From positions 1 to 25,575 of the IMG/VR virus record IMGVR_UViG_3300032896_000012: a DNA stretch of 25,575 bases; one strand, given 5' to 3'. Below are positions 14,911 through 23,355 of the stretch, one piece after another. The notes below the pieces were generated by a model that saw nothing but the letters and a program-made list of their open reading frames with translations, was not told where the DNA came from and ran no database searches. Each line of letters begins with the position of its first letter. The first letter of the stretch is position 1. A program made the translations under genes and the position numbers. Source of the stretch: a virus.

Positions 14911-16707
14911 ATGCCAACCATCGCCCAACTGCCGGCCGCCGCGCAGGCGTTGTCGAACGCTGACCTGATCCCTATCGATCAGAACGTCAGCGGGACATAC
15001 ACGACGGGGCAGACGAACCTCGGCTCGCTGCTGTCTTTGCTGGCGGCAAGCAACCTGCTGCCGGTATCGATGTATAGCGGCACCGGCGCGCCAACGAATG
15101 CGGTCGGCAGCGTCAACGGCGATGCCTACCTGAACATACAGAACGGCGATCTGTGGCAGTTCGCGTCCGGCACCTGGACGAAAGTTGGCTCGCTGCTCGG
15201 GCCCGCTGGTGCTGCGGGCGCGCAGGGGCCCGCCGGGCCGAGCTATTCGATCACCGAGCAGCCCACCGTGACCAGCATGGCCGGGACCGATCTGGTTGGG
15301 ATCAGCCAGGGCGGGTCGGATCATACGATTACGCTGGCGGACATGCTGGACGGCGAGACAATCAATGAGGGCACCGCCGCCGCGCCGGCGTCCAGCACCG
15401 ACACGTTCTGGGTCGGTCAGGGCGGCAGCAGCATGGTGGTGCAGAGCATCGGCGCGTTGTGGCCCTGGATCGCCGGGCAGTTGCCGACCTATTTCCTGCC
15501 GGTGATCGAGTTTGTGGCAAACGCCACCCTCGACGGCTCGGTCCACAACGGCAAACTGCTGATCTGCTCGCAGCCGATCACGATCACGGCCGGCGGCACG
15601 ATGGGAAGCGGGTTCTCGTGCACGATCATCAATGTGTCGGCCGGCACCTGCAACCTGTCGGGATTCACGACATCATCGGGTAGCGGGACCCTGTCGCCCG
15701 GCCAGTCGGCGATCATCTATACCGCCAGTTACAGTGCCGGCATCGTCTATTACGCGATGATCGCCGGCGGCGCATCGACGCCGCCCTCGCCGCCTGGCAC
15801 GCCGATCGGTCTGACGGCCGGCGCGCCGACGGCTTCCACCGTTCCGCTGTCCTGGACGGCGCCGGGCAGCGGCGGCTCCCCGGCGAGCTACACGGTGCAG
15901 TATCGCGTCACCGGCGGCAGTTCGTGGACGCAGGTTTCTGGGATCAGCGGCACGTCCTACAGCGTGACCGGGCTTTCGGCGAGCACCGAATACGATTTCC
16001 AGGTGCAGGCGGTGAATGCGGGTGGGGTAAGCGCTTGGACGGCTACTACGAACGCCACTACGGCGGCCGGCACTGCGCCAGGCGTGCCGACCAACCTGGC
16101 GGCAGCCTCGCCGACCAGCAGCAGTGTCGCGCTGTCGTGGACGGCGCCATCCGTTGGCGGCGTCGGCGCGACTTACAACGTGCAGTATCAGGTGCAGGCG
16201 GCGGGGTCGTGGACTGCTGGGCCATCGACCAACTCGACCAGTGTCACGGTGACGGGGCTCTCAGCAAGCACCACGTATAATTTCGAGGTTCAGACAGTCA
16301 ATGGTGGGCTGACGAGCGCGTGGAGCGCCTTGGTCTCCGAGGCAACCACGGCCGCGAGCAACTATCTGCTGACAGCCGGGCTGTATCCCTCCGGTTCGTA
16401 CACGGCGGGCCAGGGCGGAATCCCGGTCAACGTGGACGACAACAGCACGGCGGGTGAGGGTAGCTATACGGTTCCTGCCAGCGTGTCGTTTGGCTGGTCC
16501 ACGAGCAACACGACGGCACCGAGTTCCCTGACGGCTGCCGCAGGCACGTCGCAGAGCATTCCCGGTGAGACCGGCCGTAACATCTGGTATCAGTGGATCA
16601 ACGGGCCTTCGGTCGCCGGGTCCTACTATTTCTGGGCCTTCGCCTACAACGCGAGCGGAACCCAGGTCGCGCAATACGTGTCGTCCTCGACATTTGCCTT
16701 CTCGTAG
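14911..16707 (+). CDS. Tail fibre with collagen-like and FN3 domains
   Basis: This 598-residue protein begins MPTIAQLPAAAQALSNADLIPIDQ, a start common to phage fibre proteins. A short collagen-like run GPAGAAGAQGPAGP (about 97-110) suggests trimerisation. A central domain with the strand-like region PVIEFVANATLDGSVHNGKLL (about 195-285) follows. Two FN3 domains occupy about 295-388 and 389-482, and a C-terminal module (483-598) ends YYFWAFAYNASGTQVAQ. That module is paralogous to the end of the protein at 11676. The likely role is a long side fibre or fibre extension binding the cell surface. It starts 6 bases after the preceding stop. Confidence 0.82.
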   Translation: MPTIAQLPAAAQALSNADLIPIDQNVSGTYTTGQTNLGSLLSLLAASNLLPVSMYSGTGAPTNAVGSVNGDAYLNIQNGDLWQFASGTWTKVGSLLGPAGAAGAQGPAGPSYSITEQPTVTSMAGTDLVGISQGGSDHTITLADMLDGETINEGTAAAPASSTDTFWVGQGGSSMVVQSIGALWPWIAGQLPTYFLPVIEFVANATLDGSVHNGKLLICSQPITITAGGTMGSGFSCTIINVSAGTCNLSGFTTSSGSGTLSPGQSAIIYTASYSAGIVYYAMIAGGASTPPSPPGTPIGLTAGAPTASTVPLSWTAPGSGGSPASYTVQYRVTGGSSWTQVSGISGTSYSVTGLSASTEYDFQVQAVNAGGVSAWTATTNATTAAGTAPGVPTNLAAASPTSSSVALSWTAPSVGGVGATYNVQYQVQAAGSWTAGPSTNSTSVTVTGLSASTTYNFEVQTVNGGLTSAWSALVSEATTAASNYLLTAGLYPSGSYTAGQGGIPVNVDDNSTAGEGSYTVPASVSFGWSTSNTTAPSSLTAAAGTSQSIPGETGRNIWYQWINGPSVAGSYYFWAFAYNASGTQVAQYVSSSTFAFS

Positions 16708-16710
16708 CCG

Positions 16711-18864
16711 ATGGCCGTCGCCCTCATTGCGCCAGGCGTGCCCATGATGGTCACGCCCCGGCAACCTGCGCTGGTTGCACAACTGGCCGGCATCTCCGGT
16801 GGCGGAGGTGGCGGCAGCGACGGCAGCTTCACCGGCCCGTATCCGTCCGCAATCTCGGGGCTAACCGGCTGGTGGGATGCCGGCGTGACAGCCGACATTC
16901 TGGGCCCTTCGGGCGATCCAATCCTGGGCTGGAACAGCACGGTCGGCAGTCTGGCGGATAAGTCGGGCGCCGGCTCGCCGCTGGCGGTCTATCACTACGC
17001 CGGCACGACCGCAGCACCGGCTGCGACGCCGCGCCTCAATGCTCTGCTGGGGGGCGTCGGACTCAACAGCATCGTGCTGCCGAACACCTTGCCGGCCACG
17101 AACCAACCGCTTCCGGTCATGGATCCCGACCAGGGTCTGTTGTCCGGCAACCTGGCGCTTGGTTCCGGGCAGGGGTGGACGATCTATCTCGTCTGGTCGC
17201 GGCCGAACTGGCGACAGAACACGTCGGCGCCGAGTTGCCTCCTGAGCGCGAACGGGACCGACATCCTGACCGTGGACAACTCCGGTGGCAGCGGCAACCT
17301 GATGCTGTTTCCGGGCGCGCAGCAGACCGTCCTGACGAGTTCGATGACGCGCCGACACACCCATGCCGTGATATTGACCAACACGCCCGGCATGGGAATA
17401 TCCGCCTGGGTGGACGGCCTGCAGTTGCTTTCGGGCGGGACCAACCCGCTGCCGTCCACCCTGACAACCGGCTTGCTGTTCCTGCATGACGGCACGAATG
17501 GCGGCGGCGCGCAGTGCTGGTTCCACGAGGCGGCCGCATGGAGCCATGCTCTCAACTCCACGGATATCTCGACGCTGATAAGCTGTCAGGGCCGCTGGAC
17601 GCTTGGCACCCGTAAGGGCGTCCAAATTCTCGTCACCGGCCAGTCGAACGCCGGCAACGGCGTCACGTGGGGCGCATGGCATTTGCTGGCCCAGGGCGTC
17701 GCCTACTACCTCGGGGCCGTAGCTTATGGCCTGATTGGCAGCTACACGGGCGGTTCTACCGATACGACGTGCATCGGCGGAGAGGGCATCTATGACGTGC
17801 CGGCGGGAGATCCGGGCGCCGGGTTGACGGGATCGTTCATCGTCAATCCGGACAATGGGTCGAACCCCGACACATGGTCGATCGGTGCGGACGGCGAGGC
17901 CGTGCAGACATTTCTTTCCGGCGTGCCGGCGGAAGATCTTGCTGACATTGTTGCGATCCTGTGGCCATGGTCGGAGACCGACAGCACGCGGGTCTATGCC
18001 GAGAAGACCACGTTCATCGAAGCCGCCGAACAATGGTTGTCACTGGAACGCGACATGCTGTCGCGGTCCGTGGCGAGCCTGCCGCTTTTTTGGTGGAATG
18101 CCATTCCGTTCCCGTGGAGTAACAACGGCGGGATGCAGATGCACCGCGAGGCAGTTGCTGCGATCGCGGGAACGCCCGCGCAGAATTGCGTGATTGTGCT
18201 GCCGCAGACATCGGACAGCATTCCGCTCGGATCGACATACGATGCCACCACGGGCCTGTGGGCGATTGGGGCGGCCGGTCAGATCCACCGATCGGAACCG
18301 GATATGCTGCGGTTCGGCATGGCGGCCTCGCCAGTCGCTGCGCGCGCCGTGCTGGCAGCCACCGGCGGCGACACTATCACGTCGTTCCCGACGGGCATTC
18401 CGGCCGTGGGCGGCCCGCAGATCGTGCATGCCTACCTGGAAAACCCTACGACCGTCGTCCTGACGATCCAGAATGACGCCGGCAACGATCTGGTGATCCC
18501 TCTACTGGCGCAGTCGGGGCAGGGCTTCGCCGTTATGGACGGCGGGTCGGTGGCGTCGCCGGGCACGGTGGTGAACGCCACGGCCTGCACGCGGGTCGAT
18601 GCGACGCATCTGCAACTAACTCTGGCGCAGGCGTTGGTCAATCCGGCGCAGGATTGCCTGCTGTTCTACCCGTATGGGTATTTCGACATCGGCACCGGCA
18701 GCGCGGTAACGGACAACTTTTCTACCCTCGCGCCGCCGGCCGGGTGGGACATCGCGGCCGACCTGAATTGGTCGTGGACGTCACTGGGTGGTGGCACGCT
18801 GCCGATCAACTGGCCGCTCGCCGCCACGACAACGCCGATTACTCTAAGCACCACGCCTGACTAA
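16711..18864 (+). CDS. Tail-associated protein with LamG-like and SGNH-esterase-like domains
   Basis: This is a 717-residue protein. After a Pro/Gly linker, residues ~48-295 look like a concanavalin/LamG-type beta sandwich (ISGLTGWWDAG, WTIYLVWSRP, HAVILTN...ISAWVDG). From ~305 an SGNH/sialate-O-acetylesterase-like domain begins with block I VTGQSNAGNG (candidate nucleophile S312). WPWSETD (W420, E422, D424) occupies the place of the W-x-Q-G-E-S-D block, and a downstream H526 in GQIHRSEPDMLRFG may be the catalytic His. The C-terminal ~150 residues are a beta domain. Such enzymes remove acetyl groups from surface polysaccharide during adsorption. The substrate is unknown, and catalysis is inferred from motifs. 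Confidence 0.75.
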   Translation: MAVALIAPGVPMMVTPRQPALVAQLAGISGGGGGGSDGSFTGPYPSAISGLTGWWDAGVTADILGPSGDPILGWNSTVGSLADKSGAGSPLAVYHYAGTTAAPAATPRLNALLGGVGLNSIVLPNTLPATNQPLPVMDPDQGLLSGNLALGSGQGWTIYLVWSRPNWRQNTSAPSCLLSANGTDILTVDNSGGSGNLMLFPGAQQTVLTSSMTRRHTHAVILTNTPGMGISAWVDGLQLLSGGTNPLPSTLTTGLLFLHDGTNGGGAQCWFHEAAAWSHALNSTDISTLISCQGRWTLGTRKGVQILVTGQSNAGNGVTWGAWHLLAQGVAYYLGAVAYGLIGSYTGGSTDTTCIGGEGIYDVPAGDPGAGLTGSFIVNPDNGSNPDTWSIGADGEAVQTFLSGVPAEDLADIVAILWPWSETDSTRVYAEKTTFIEAAEQWLSLERDMLSRSVASLPLFWWNAIPFPWSNNGGMQMHREAVAAIAGTPAQNCVIVLPQTSDSIPLGSTYDATTGLWAIGAAGQIHRSEPDMLRFGMAASPVAARAVLAATGGDTITSFPTGIPAVGGPQIVHAYLENPTTVVLTIQNDAGNDLVIPLLAQSGQGFAVMDGGSVASPGTVVNATACTRVDATHLQLTLAQALVNPAQDCLLFYPYGYFDIGTGSAVTDNFSTLAPPAGWDIAADLNWSWTSLGGGTLPINWPLAATTTPITLSTTPD

Positions 18865-18873
18865 GGAACGCAC

Positions 18874-19518
18874 ATGAGCTACCTGAACCTTTCTGTTGCA
18901 ACAAAGGCCAATCGGGCGACCCAGATCATCAACGGGCTCGGTTCGGGCGGCTATGCGATGTTCTATTCCGGCAGTTACCCTAGCAGCCCCGACGATCTCG
19001 TGTCGTCTGGCAACCTGCTGGCCTCGCTGCCGCTGTCCGGCACTCCCGGAACCATTGTCTATTCGGTACAGAACGCCGCGGTAAACGCGGGTGGCTCCGG
19101 CGGCACGAACGGGACGCAGACCGTCACCGGAACGACCGGCACGGGGACCAGATTCCAGGCCGGCGTAACGGTCTCCGGTGGGGCAATTACGGCAGTCGGC
19201 TCGATCACCGTGGCCGGATCCTACACGGCGCTGCCGAGCAACCTGAACGCCGAGCCGGTGACGGGGGCAGGCGTGACGGGTGCAACGCTGTCGCTGGCGA
19301 TGACGGCTGGCGTCAGCTTCAACGCGATTACTACTGAGAACGCGAGCGCCACCGGCACTGCCGGGTTCTGCCGTTTGGCTGCAAACAACGCAGCCGGCGG
19401 TGCCGGGATCGTCGATCTCGACGTCGGAACCTCCGGCACTAGCGTGATCGTCAACACTGCATCGTTCGCCAGTGGCGGACCGATCGTGGTTTCGAGCGCG
19501 GCCATCACCGAAGCCTGA
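18874..19518 (+). CDS. Hypothetical phage structural protein
   Basis: This 214-residue protein has a good ribosome site (AAGGAA 18863-18868, overlapping the previous stop). The N-terminal ~70 residues (LSVATKANRATQIINGLGSGGYAMFYSGSYPSSPDD) form a recognisable phage-structural-type start. The rest is Gly/Thr/Ala/Val-rich beta sequence with repeated short motifs (VTGTTGTGTRFQAGVTVSGGAIT). There is no signal peptide or enzyme motif. By position and composition it is a minor fibre or tail-surface subunit. The exact family is not identified. Confidence 0.7.
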   Translation: MSYLNLSVATKANRATQIINGLGSGGYAMFYSGSYPSSPDDLVSSGNLLASLPLSGTPGTIVYSVQNAAVNAGGSGGTNGTQTVTGTTGTGTRFQAGVTVSGGAITAVGSITVAGSYTALPSNLNAEPVTGAGVTGATLSLAMTAGVSFNAITTENASATGTAGFCRLAANNAAGGAGIVDLDVGTSGTSVIVNTASFASGGPIVVSSAAITEA

Positions 19519-19558
19519 GGGGACGACCGCCGGACGCTTCGGCGGTGCGGAATAGATT

Positions 19559-21000
19559 ATGACCGTCGTCCTGCTGACCACGGCCGGCAGCGGCACATGG
19601 AACCCGCCGACGAGTGGAGCGACTGCCTGCCCCGCCGGCACCGTCCTGACGATCGAGTGTTGGGGCGCCGGCGGCGGCGGTGCCAGCGTGTCGAGCGGGC
19701 GCAGCGGCGGCGGTGGCGCATACTGCGTCGGAACCTACACCGTCACGTAACGAACGGCGTCCCTTATACTATCGGCTCTGGCGGCGCCGCCTCGGCGGGA
19801 TCCAACGGCGGCAATGGCAGCCCCACGTGGTGGCTGAACAGCAGCACCATACTCGCGGCAGGCGGTGCCGGCGGCACGACTACCGGCACAACGCAAGGCG
19901 GCCAAGCGTCGTCCTGCGTCGGATATGTTACGGCGTATAGTGGCGGCAACGCCACCAGCTCGGATGGCGGAGGCGGCGCGGCCGGCCCAAATGGCGCCGG
20001 CGGCAGCTCCACAAGCTCCTCAGGCGGCGCAGGTGACAACGGTAGCGGTGGCGCTGGGGGCGCCACCGCTACCGCCGGCACATCCAATACGTCGGGCGGC
20101 GGTGGCGGCGGCGAAACAGGCAGCGGCAGCCCTGGAGGAGCCGGCGGTGCGCCCGGCGGCGGTGGGGGTGGGGGCAATGGTTCTCATGTAGGCGGCGCCG
20201 GTGGCGCCGGCCAGATCAGAATCACGTATACCCTGCCGAGCGGCGAGACCGCCAGCATCGCGACGACCGTTCGACGCCCGACCGGTGCGGTCCCCGCTCG
20301 GGCGGGGGAGACCACCGCCATTGCAACCGATGCCGCGCGGCCCGCTGCCCTTTGCATTGTACAGACCGGGGAAGCTGCAATCCTGGCGGTCACTGCTTCG
20401 AGGCCGCAGGGAGCCGCGGGCACGCGGGTCGGCGAGACTGCTGACGTAGCAGCCGCTGCGCTGCGACCCAACGCGGTTGCCCATTCGCTTCGAGGCGGGG
20501 CCGCGGCGATGACGGCTGCGGCGGCCCGGCCATTTGCCGTCGCCAGCGGCAACACCGGAAGCGAAGCGCGGGCGAGCATCAGCGCAAGCGCACTAAGGCC
20601 GAACGCATTTGCCGCCGGCGCAGCGGATGACACGGTTGAGTTCGTTGTCGCTACTAGACGTCCGTCTGCGTCAGGGCGCGTGGCGATAGGCGTGGCGGGG
20701 ACGATCGCCGGCTCTGCGCAACCCCCATCGGGGGGCGTCGTCGCGGTAGTCGGTGAAAGCGGGTGGCTCATTGCTTTCGCGTCGTGCCCGGCTGCCGGCT
20801 TCGGCGCAACTGCGAACCGGGTCGATATCATGGCGGCAACGGCGACGACGGTGCCGCGCCCGATCGCAGCGGCAGCGCTCATGGCGAGTGTTTTACGCAT
20901 GGCAGACCAAACGCTAGCAGTGCTTCCAGGGGTGCGGCGGCTGGCCGCCGCTGCGTCCGCCCGGAATCACCTGGCGCCCGCTGATTTTTGGAGCCCCTGA
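19559..21000 (+). pseudogene. Glycine-rich tail fibre gene split by a frameshift
   Basis: The first 63 codons (19559-19747) read into a glycine-rich fibre-tip domain (TVLTIECWGAGGGGASVSSG ... YCVGTYTVT) and stop at TAA 19748-19750. The same domain continues without loss of sense in the next frame from about 19753 (NGVPYTIGSGGAASAGSNGG) and runs to TGA at 20998-21000, giving about 480 residues if joined. The junction (CGTCACGTAACGAAC) lacks a homopolymer or slippery heptamer, so a simple indel or sequencing error is more likely than programmed shifting. After the Gly-rich tip comes a stretch of nine 21-residue repeats. The role when intact is probably an alternative receptor-binding fibre. Confidence 0.65.
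20242..20814 (+). repeat. Nine tandem degenerate 21-residue (63-bp) repeats
   Basis: In the frame of the split fibre gene there are nine consecutive units. Eight are exactly 21 residues and one is 23, for 573 bases in total. The pattern is roughly G-E-x-A-x-I-A-x-x-A-x-R-P followed by eight variable residues, for example GETASIATTVRRP, GETTAIATDAARP, GEAAILAVTASRP and GETADVAAAALRP. The Pro at position 13 is the most constant residue (position 15 in the longer unit). The DNA copies have diverged, so this is an old protein-level repeat, not a recent tandem duplication. Confidence 0.8.
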
Positions 21001-21317
21001 TGCCAATAACCGCCCGGTATACGCCGATAGCACCGGGAGATGCCAACGAAGCACTTGCGTTCGACTTCTCTCCCATTCTTTCGGGGGGTGAGACCCTGAC
21101 GGGCGGTACATTAACGATTGCAACCAATGCGTTCCCATCTGCAGCTTCGACGGCACTAACGGTAAATTACGTTGTGGTATCTGGTAATACCCTGGTGGCG
21201 AGCGTGACGGCCGCGAGTAATGGCAGCGGCGATCAGATCTTGACCTTCACCGCGGCAACAACGCTGCGGCCAAGCCTGTCGCGCACCGCGCTGATCTTCG
21301 TCGGGCCGACATCATGA
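21000..21317 (+). CDS. Small beta-rich phage protein, Ig-like appearance
   Basis: The ATG at 21000 overlaps the upstream TGA (TGATG) and gives 105 residues; an in-frame ATG at 20988 lies inside the previous gene. The product (YTPIAPGDANEALAFDFSPILSGGETLTGGTLTI... ALTVNYVVVSGNTLVASVTAASNGSGDQILTFTAATT) looks like a single beta-sandwich domain of the type found as small fibre-associated proteins in alphaproteobacterial prophages. No enzyme motif is seen. The end overlaps the next gene by ATGA. Function is unknown. Confidence 0.68.
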   Translation: MPITARYTPIAPGDANEALAFDFSPILSGGETLTGGTLTIATNAFPSAASTALTVNYVVVSGNTLVASVTAASNGSGDQILTFTAATTLRPSLSRTALIFVGPTS

Positions 21318-21652
21318 GAGAGGGCACCGACAACATGAGTGATCGCATCCGAACACCAGACGACACAGAGAGGCCTGTTGACCTTTCCGAACGTGTGACC
21401 CGTTTGGAGGTCTGGCGTCAGGCGGATCGGGAACGTATGATTGCGTTCGAAACCGAGGTCCGAACAGGATTGATGGACCTTCGCGGTCGGTCGGATGCGA
21501 TCTTCACGCGCCTGAATGACATCGTCCAGGCCCAGGCGATGCAGGCAGGCAATCGGCAGACGTGGGGCAGCGTCGTCGAGTGGGCCCGCATGCTGATCGC
21601 GAGCGCGCTTGGCGGCGCCATCGGCTATTTCGCGCCGCATTTGGGGCACTGA
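21314..21652 (+). CDS. Coiled-coil and single-TM small phage protein
   Basis: This is a 112-residue protein. Residues ~24-80 are charged and helical (LSERVTRLEVWRQADRERMIAFETEVRTGLMDLRGRSDAIFTRLNDIV), as in coiled coils. Residues ~91-107 (ARMLIASALGGAIGYFAPHLG) form one membrane segment at the C-terminus. The architecture resembles XhlA-type haemolysin/holin accessory proteins and other small phage membrane proteins. The first ATG overlaps the previous stop; a second in-frame ATG at 21335 is a possible alternative start. It probably belongs with the lysis or superinfection functions that follow. Confidence 0.68.
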   Translation: MREGTDNMSDRIRTPDDTERPVDLSERVTRLEVWRQADRERMIAFETEVRTGLMDLRGRSDAIFTRLNDIVQAQAMQAGNRQTWGSVVEWARMLIASALGGAIGYFAPHLGH

Positions 21653-21686
21653 TTTGGTTACGGCCTTAACCAACTGAGGACTCCCG

Positions 21687-22601
21687 ATGGACAAGTTGCA
21701 TGTTGTCAGCGCGATCGCCAATCCGATCCGGTGGGCAAGCAGAATTCGGCTGTATCGCGATTTCGAGCAGCACATGCTCGATGGCGGAGTACGGCTTACG
21801 GTGGTGGAATGCGCTTATGGCGATCGTCCGCACGAGCTGATTGGCAATCCGCACATAAACCACGTTCCGGTTCGGGCCAAGACGCTGGTGTGGAACAAGG
21901 AGAACCTGATCAACCTTGGCATCGCGCGCCTGCCACAGGACTGGCGCTACGCCGCCTGGATCGACGCCGACGTGGAGTTCCGCAAGCGCGACTGGGCCAA
22001 CGAGACGGTACACGCGCTGCAGCAATACGACGTGGTACAACCGTGGTCCGATTGCTACGACCTGGGACCCAACGACGACCACCTGACAGCGCACCGTTCG
22101 TTTGCCCGTATGGTTCATGAGGGCAGCGGCATTAGCGTGAGTGACGTTGGGGGCGGCCGTTTCGCCCATCCGGGGTACGCTTGGGCGGCCACCCGGCGCG
22201 CTCTGACGCTGCTTGGTGGCCTGATCGAGACGGCGGCGCTAGGGGCTGGTGATCATCACATGGCGCTCGCTCTGATCGGGCGCGTGCGTGAGAGCGTGCC
22301 GGGCGGGATCTCGGGTGCGTATATGCGCCCGTTACTGCGCTGGCAGGATCGGGCGACCCAGCATATCGCGCAGAATATCGGCTATGTGCCAGGCACCATC
22401 GAGCATGCTTGGCACGGGTCCAAGGACAAGCGCGCCTACGTCGATCGATGGACGATTTTGACTCGCAACGGCTTCGATCCTGATACCGACCTGGTCCGCA
22501 ACACTTGGGGCGTGTTCGAGCTCGCCCGCAACAAACCCGGATTGCGGCGGGACATCGACCGATATTTCCGAGCTCGAGACGAAGACTCGAATATCATCTG
22601 A
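21687..22601 (+). CDS. Glycosyltransferase-like protein
   Basis: This is a 304-residue protein with a ribosome site (GAGGA 21676-21680). The nucleotide-sugar-binding-type fold is suggested by the N-terminal LTVVECAYGDRP and by WIDADVEF, a DxD motif (D93, D95) that in GT-A enzymes coordinates metal and sugar nucleotide. Later motifs are GAGDHHMALAL (D189, H190, H191) and EHAWHGSKDKRAY (H240, H243), the latter like the H-x-W-H-G motif of galactosyltransferase-type proteins. There are no membrane segments. It may modify host surface polysaccharide or a tail protein. Its place between fibre and lysis genes is typical of accessory phage genes. The donor sugar is unknown. Confidence 0.8.
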   Translation: MDKLHVVSAIANPIRWASRIRLYRDFEQHMLDGGVRLTVVECAYGDRPHELIGNPHINHVPVRAKTLVWNKENLINLGIARLPQDWRYAAWIDADVEFRKRDWANETVHALQQYDVVQPWSDCYDLGPNDDHLTAHRSFARMVHEGSGISVSDVGGGRFAHPGYAWAATRRALTLLGGLIETAALGAGDHHMALALIGRVRESVPGGISGAYMRPLLRWQDRATQHIAQNIGYVPGTIEHAWHGSKDKRAYVDRWTILTRNGFDPDTDLVRNTWGVFELARNKPGLRRDIDRYFRARDEDSNII

Positions 22602-22614
22602 CAGAGGGTGATCC

Positions 22615-22836
22615 ATGAACTCCAATCAGCGCGGCGCGGTAGCTACCGGCGCAGCTTCCTCCGGTGTGGCCGGAGCGACTGTTGTTATCCTAACCTGGGC
22701 GCTTGGCCTACTGCATGTCGAGGTACCTGCCGAGGTCGCGGCGGCTCTGCTCGTCGTGATCTCGCCGGCGCTGCATTTCGCCGTGGTGCGGCTCGGCATC
22801 GAGCGTGTGGCCACGGGCGCGGGAGAGCAAAGGTGA
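22615..22836 (+). CDS. Putative holin, two membrane segments
   Basis: This is a 73-residue protein with a ribosome site (GAGG at 22604-22607). There are two hydrophobic segments, about 17-35 (GVAGATVVILTWALGLLHV) and 41-60 (VAAALLVVISPALHFAVVRL), separated by a short turn. The N-terminus is polar and the C-terminus short and charged. Size, topology and location right before an exported protein and a hydrolase-like protein fit a class II holin. Holins have little sequence conservation, so this is a topology-based call. It overlaps the next gene at GTGA. Confidence 0.7.
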   Translation: MNSNQRGAVATGAASSGVAGATVVILTWALGLLHVEVPAEVAAALLVVISPALHFAVVRLGIERVATGAGEQR

Positions 22837-23291
22837 AACGCCGCCATGTTCTGACCGGCACGAGTATATTGTTCGTCGCGGCGCTGATCGAGTGCGCCCA
22901 GTCCTCAGATGTTCCGGCGACAGTCGCGACCGATGCGGGGCTGATTGCTTCCGGCCTCGCGGGATCATTCAAGGACGCATCCGCGGTGCCAGGGGCCATA
23001 GTGGCGGCGTTGGCTGACCTTGCGAGTGCGGCGCAGGTGCTAGCCGATGCGGACACGATCGCATCTGCTCAACCGCTGGTGCAGCGGGTTGAGGCGGACG
23101 TAAACGCGGTGGTCACCGCGGTTGGGGCGCTGCCTCTGCCTGCCGACGCCGCATCGGCGCTACAGGCGGCACAAGTACTGCTGGTGGTGATCGAAGCCGG
23201 AGTCAACTTGGTGGTGACGGCGCGCGGTGCACGAGCGGCGATGACGCCTGACCAGGCGCGGCTAGTGCTAGCTGCTGCGGCAATGCGCTGA
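22833..23291 (+). CDS. Small exported protein of lysis region
   Basis: The GTG at 22833 overlaps the holin stop and has GGGAGAGCAAAG upstream, so it is preferred over the longer upstream frame. The product is 152 residues. The N-terminus KRRHVLTGTSILFVAALIECAQS has a basic head and a hydrophobic core, like a signal peptide. C21 could be a lipid-attachment Cys, although LIEC is a poor lipobox. The mature part is Ala/Val-rich and helical (ADLASAAQVLADADTIASAQPLVQRVEADVNAVVTAVG). It could be a spanin-like or periplasmic lysis accessory protein, but no family is recognised. Confidence 0.65.
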   Translation: MKRRHVLTGTSILFVAALIECAQSSDVPATVATDAGLIASGLAGSFKDASAVPGAIVAALADLASAAQVLADADTIASAQPLVQRVEADVNAVVTAVGALPLPADAASALQAAQVLLVVIEAGVNLVVTARGARAAMTPDQARLVLAAAAMR

Positions 23292-23355
23292 CGTGCCTAC
23301 GCCGATGAGCGGCAGAGGAACCAACTTACTCACAGATCCATGCAGCGAGGAAGGA

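Noticed and set aside
16861-18033. 390-codon minus-strand open frame
   Set aside because: It is antisense to the esterase-like fibre gene, which has clear motifs; the minus frame has none.
20242-20814. Possible CRISPR or DNA tandem array
   Set aside because: The 63-base periodicity is visible at protein level only; there are no identical DNA repeats separated by spacers.
20184-20900. 238-codon minus-strand frame opposite the repeat region
   Set aside because: The Ala/Pro-rich product simply mirrors the 21-residue repeats. The plus frame continues the glycine-rich domain and abuts the next gene at TGATG.
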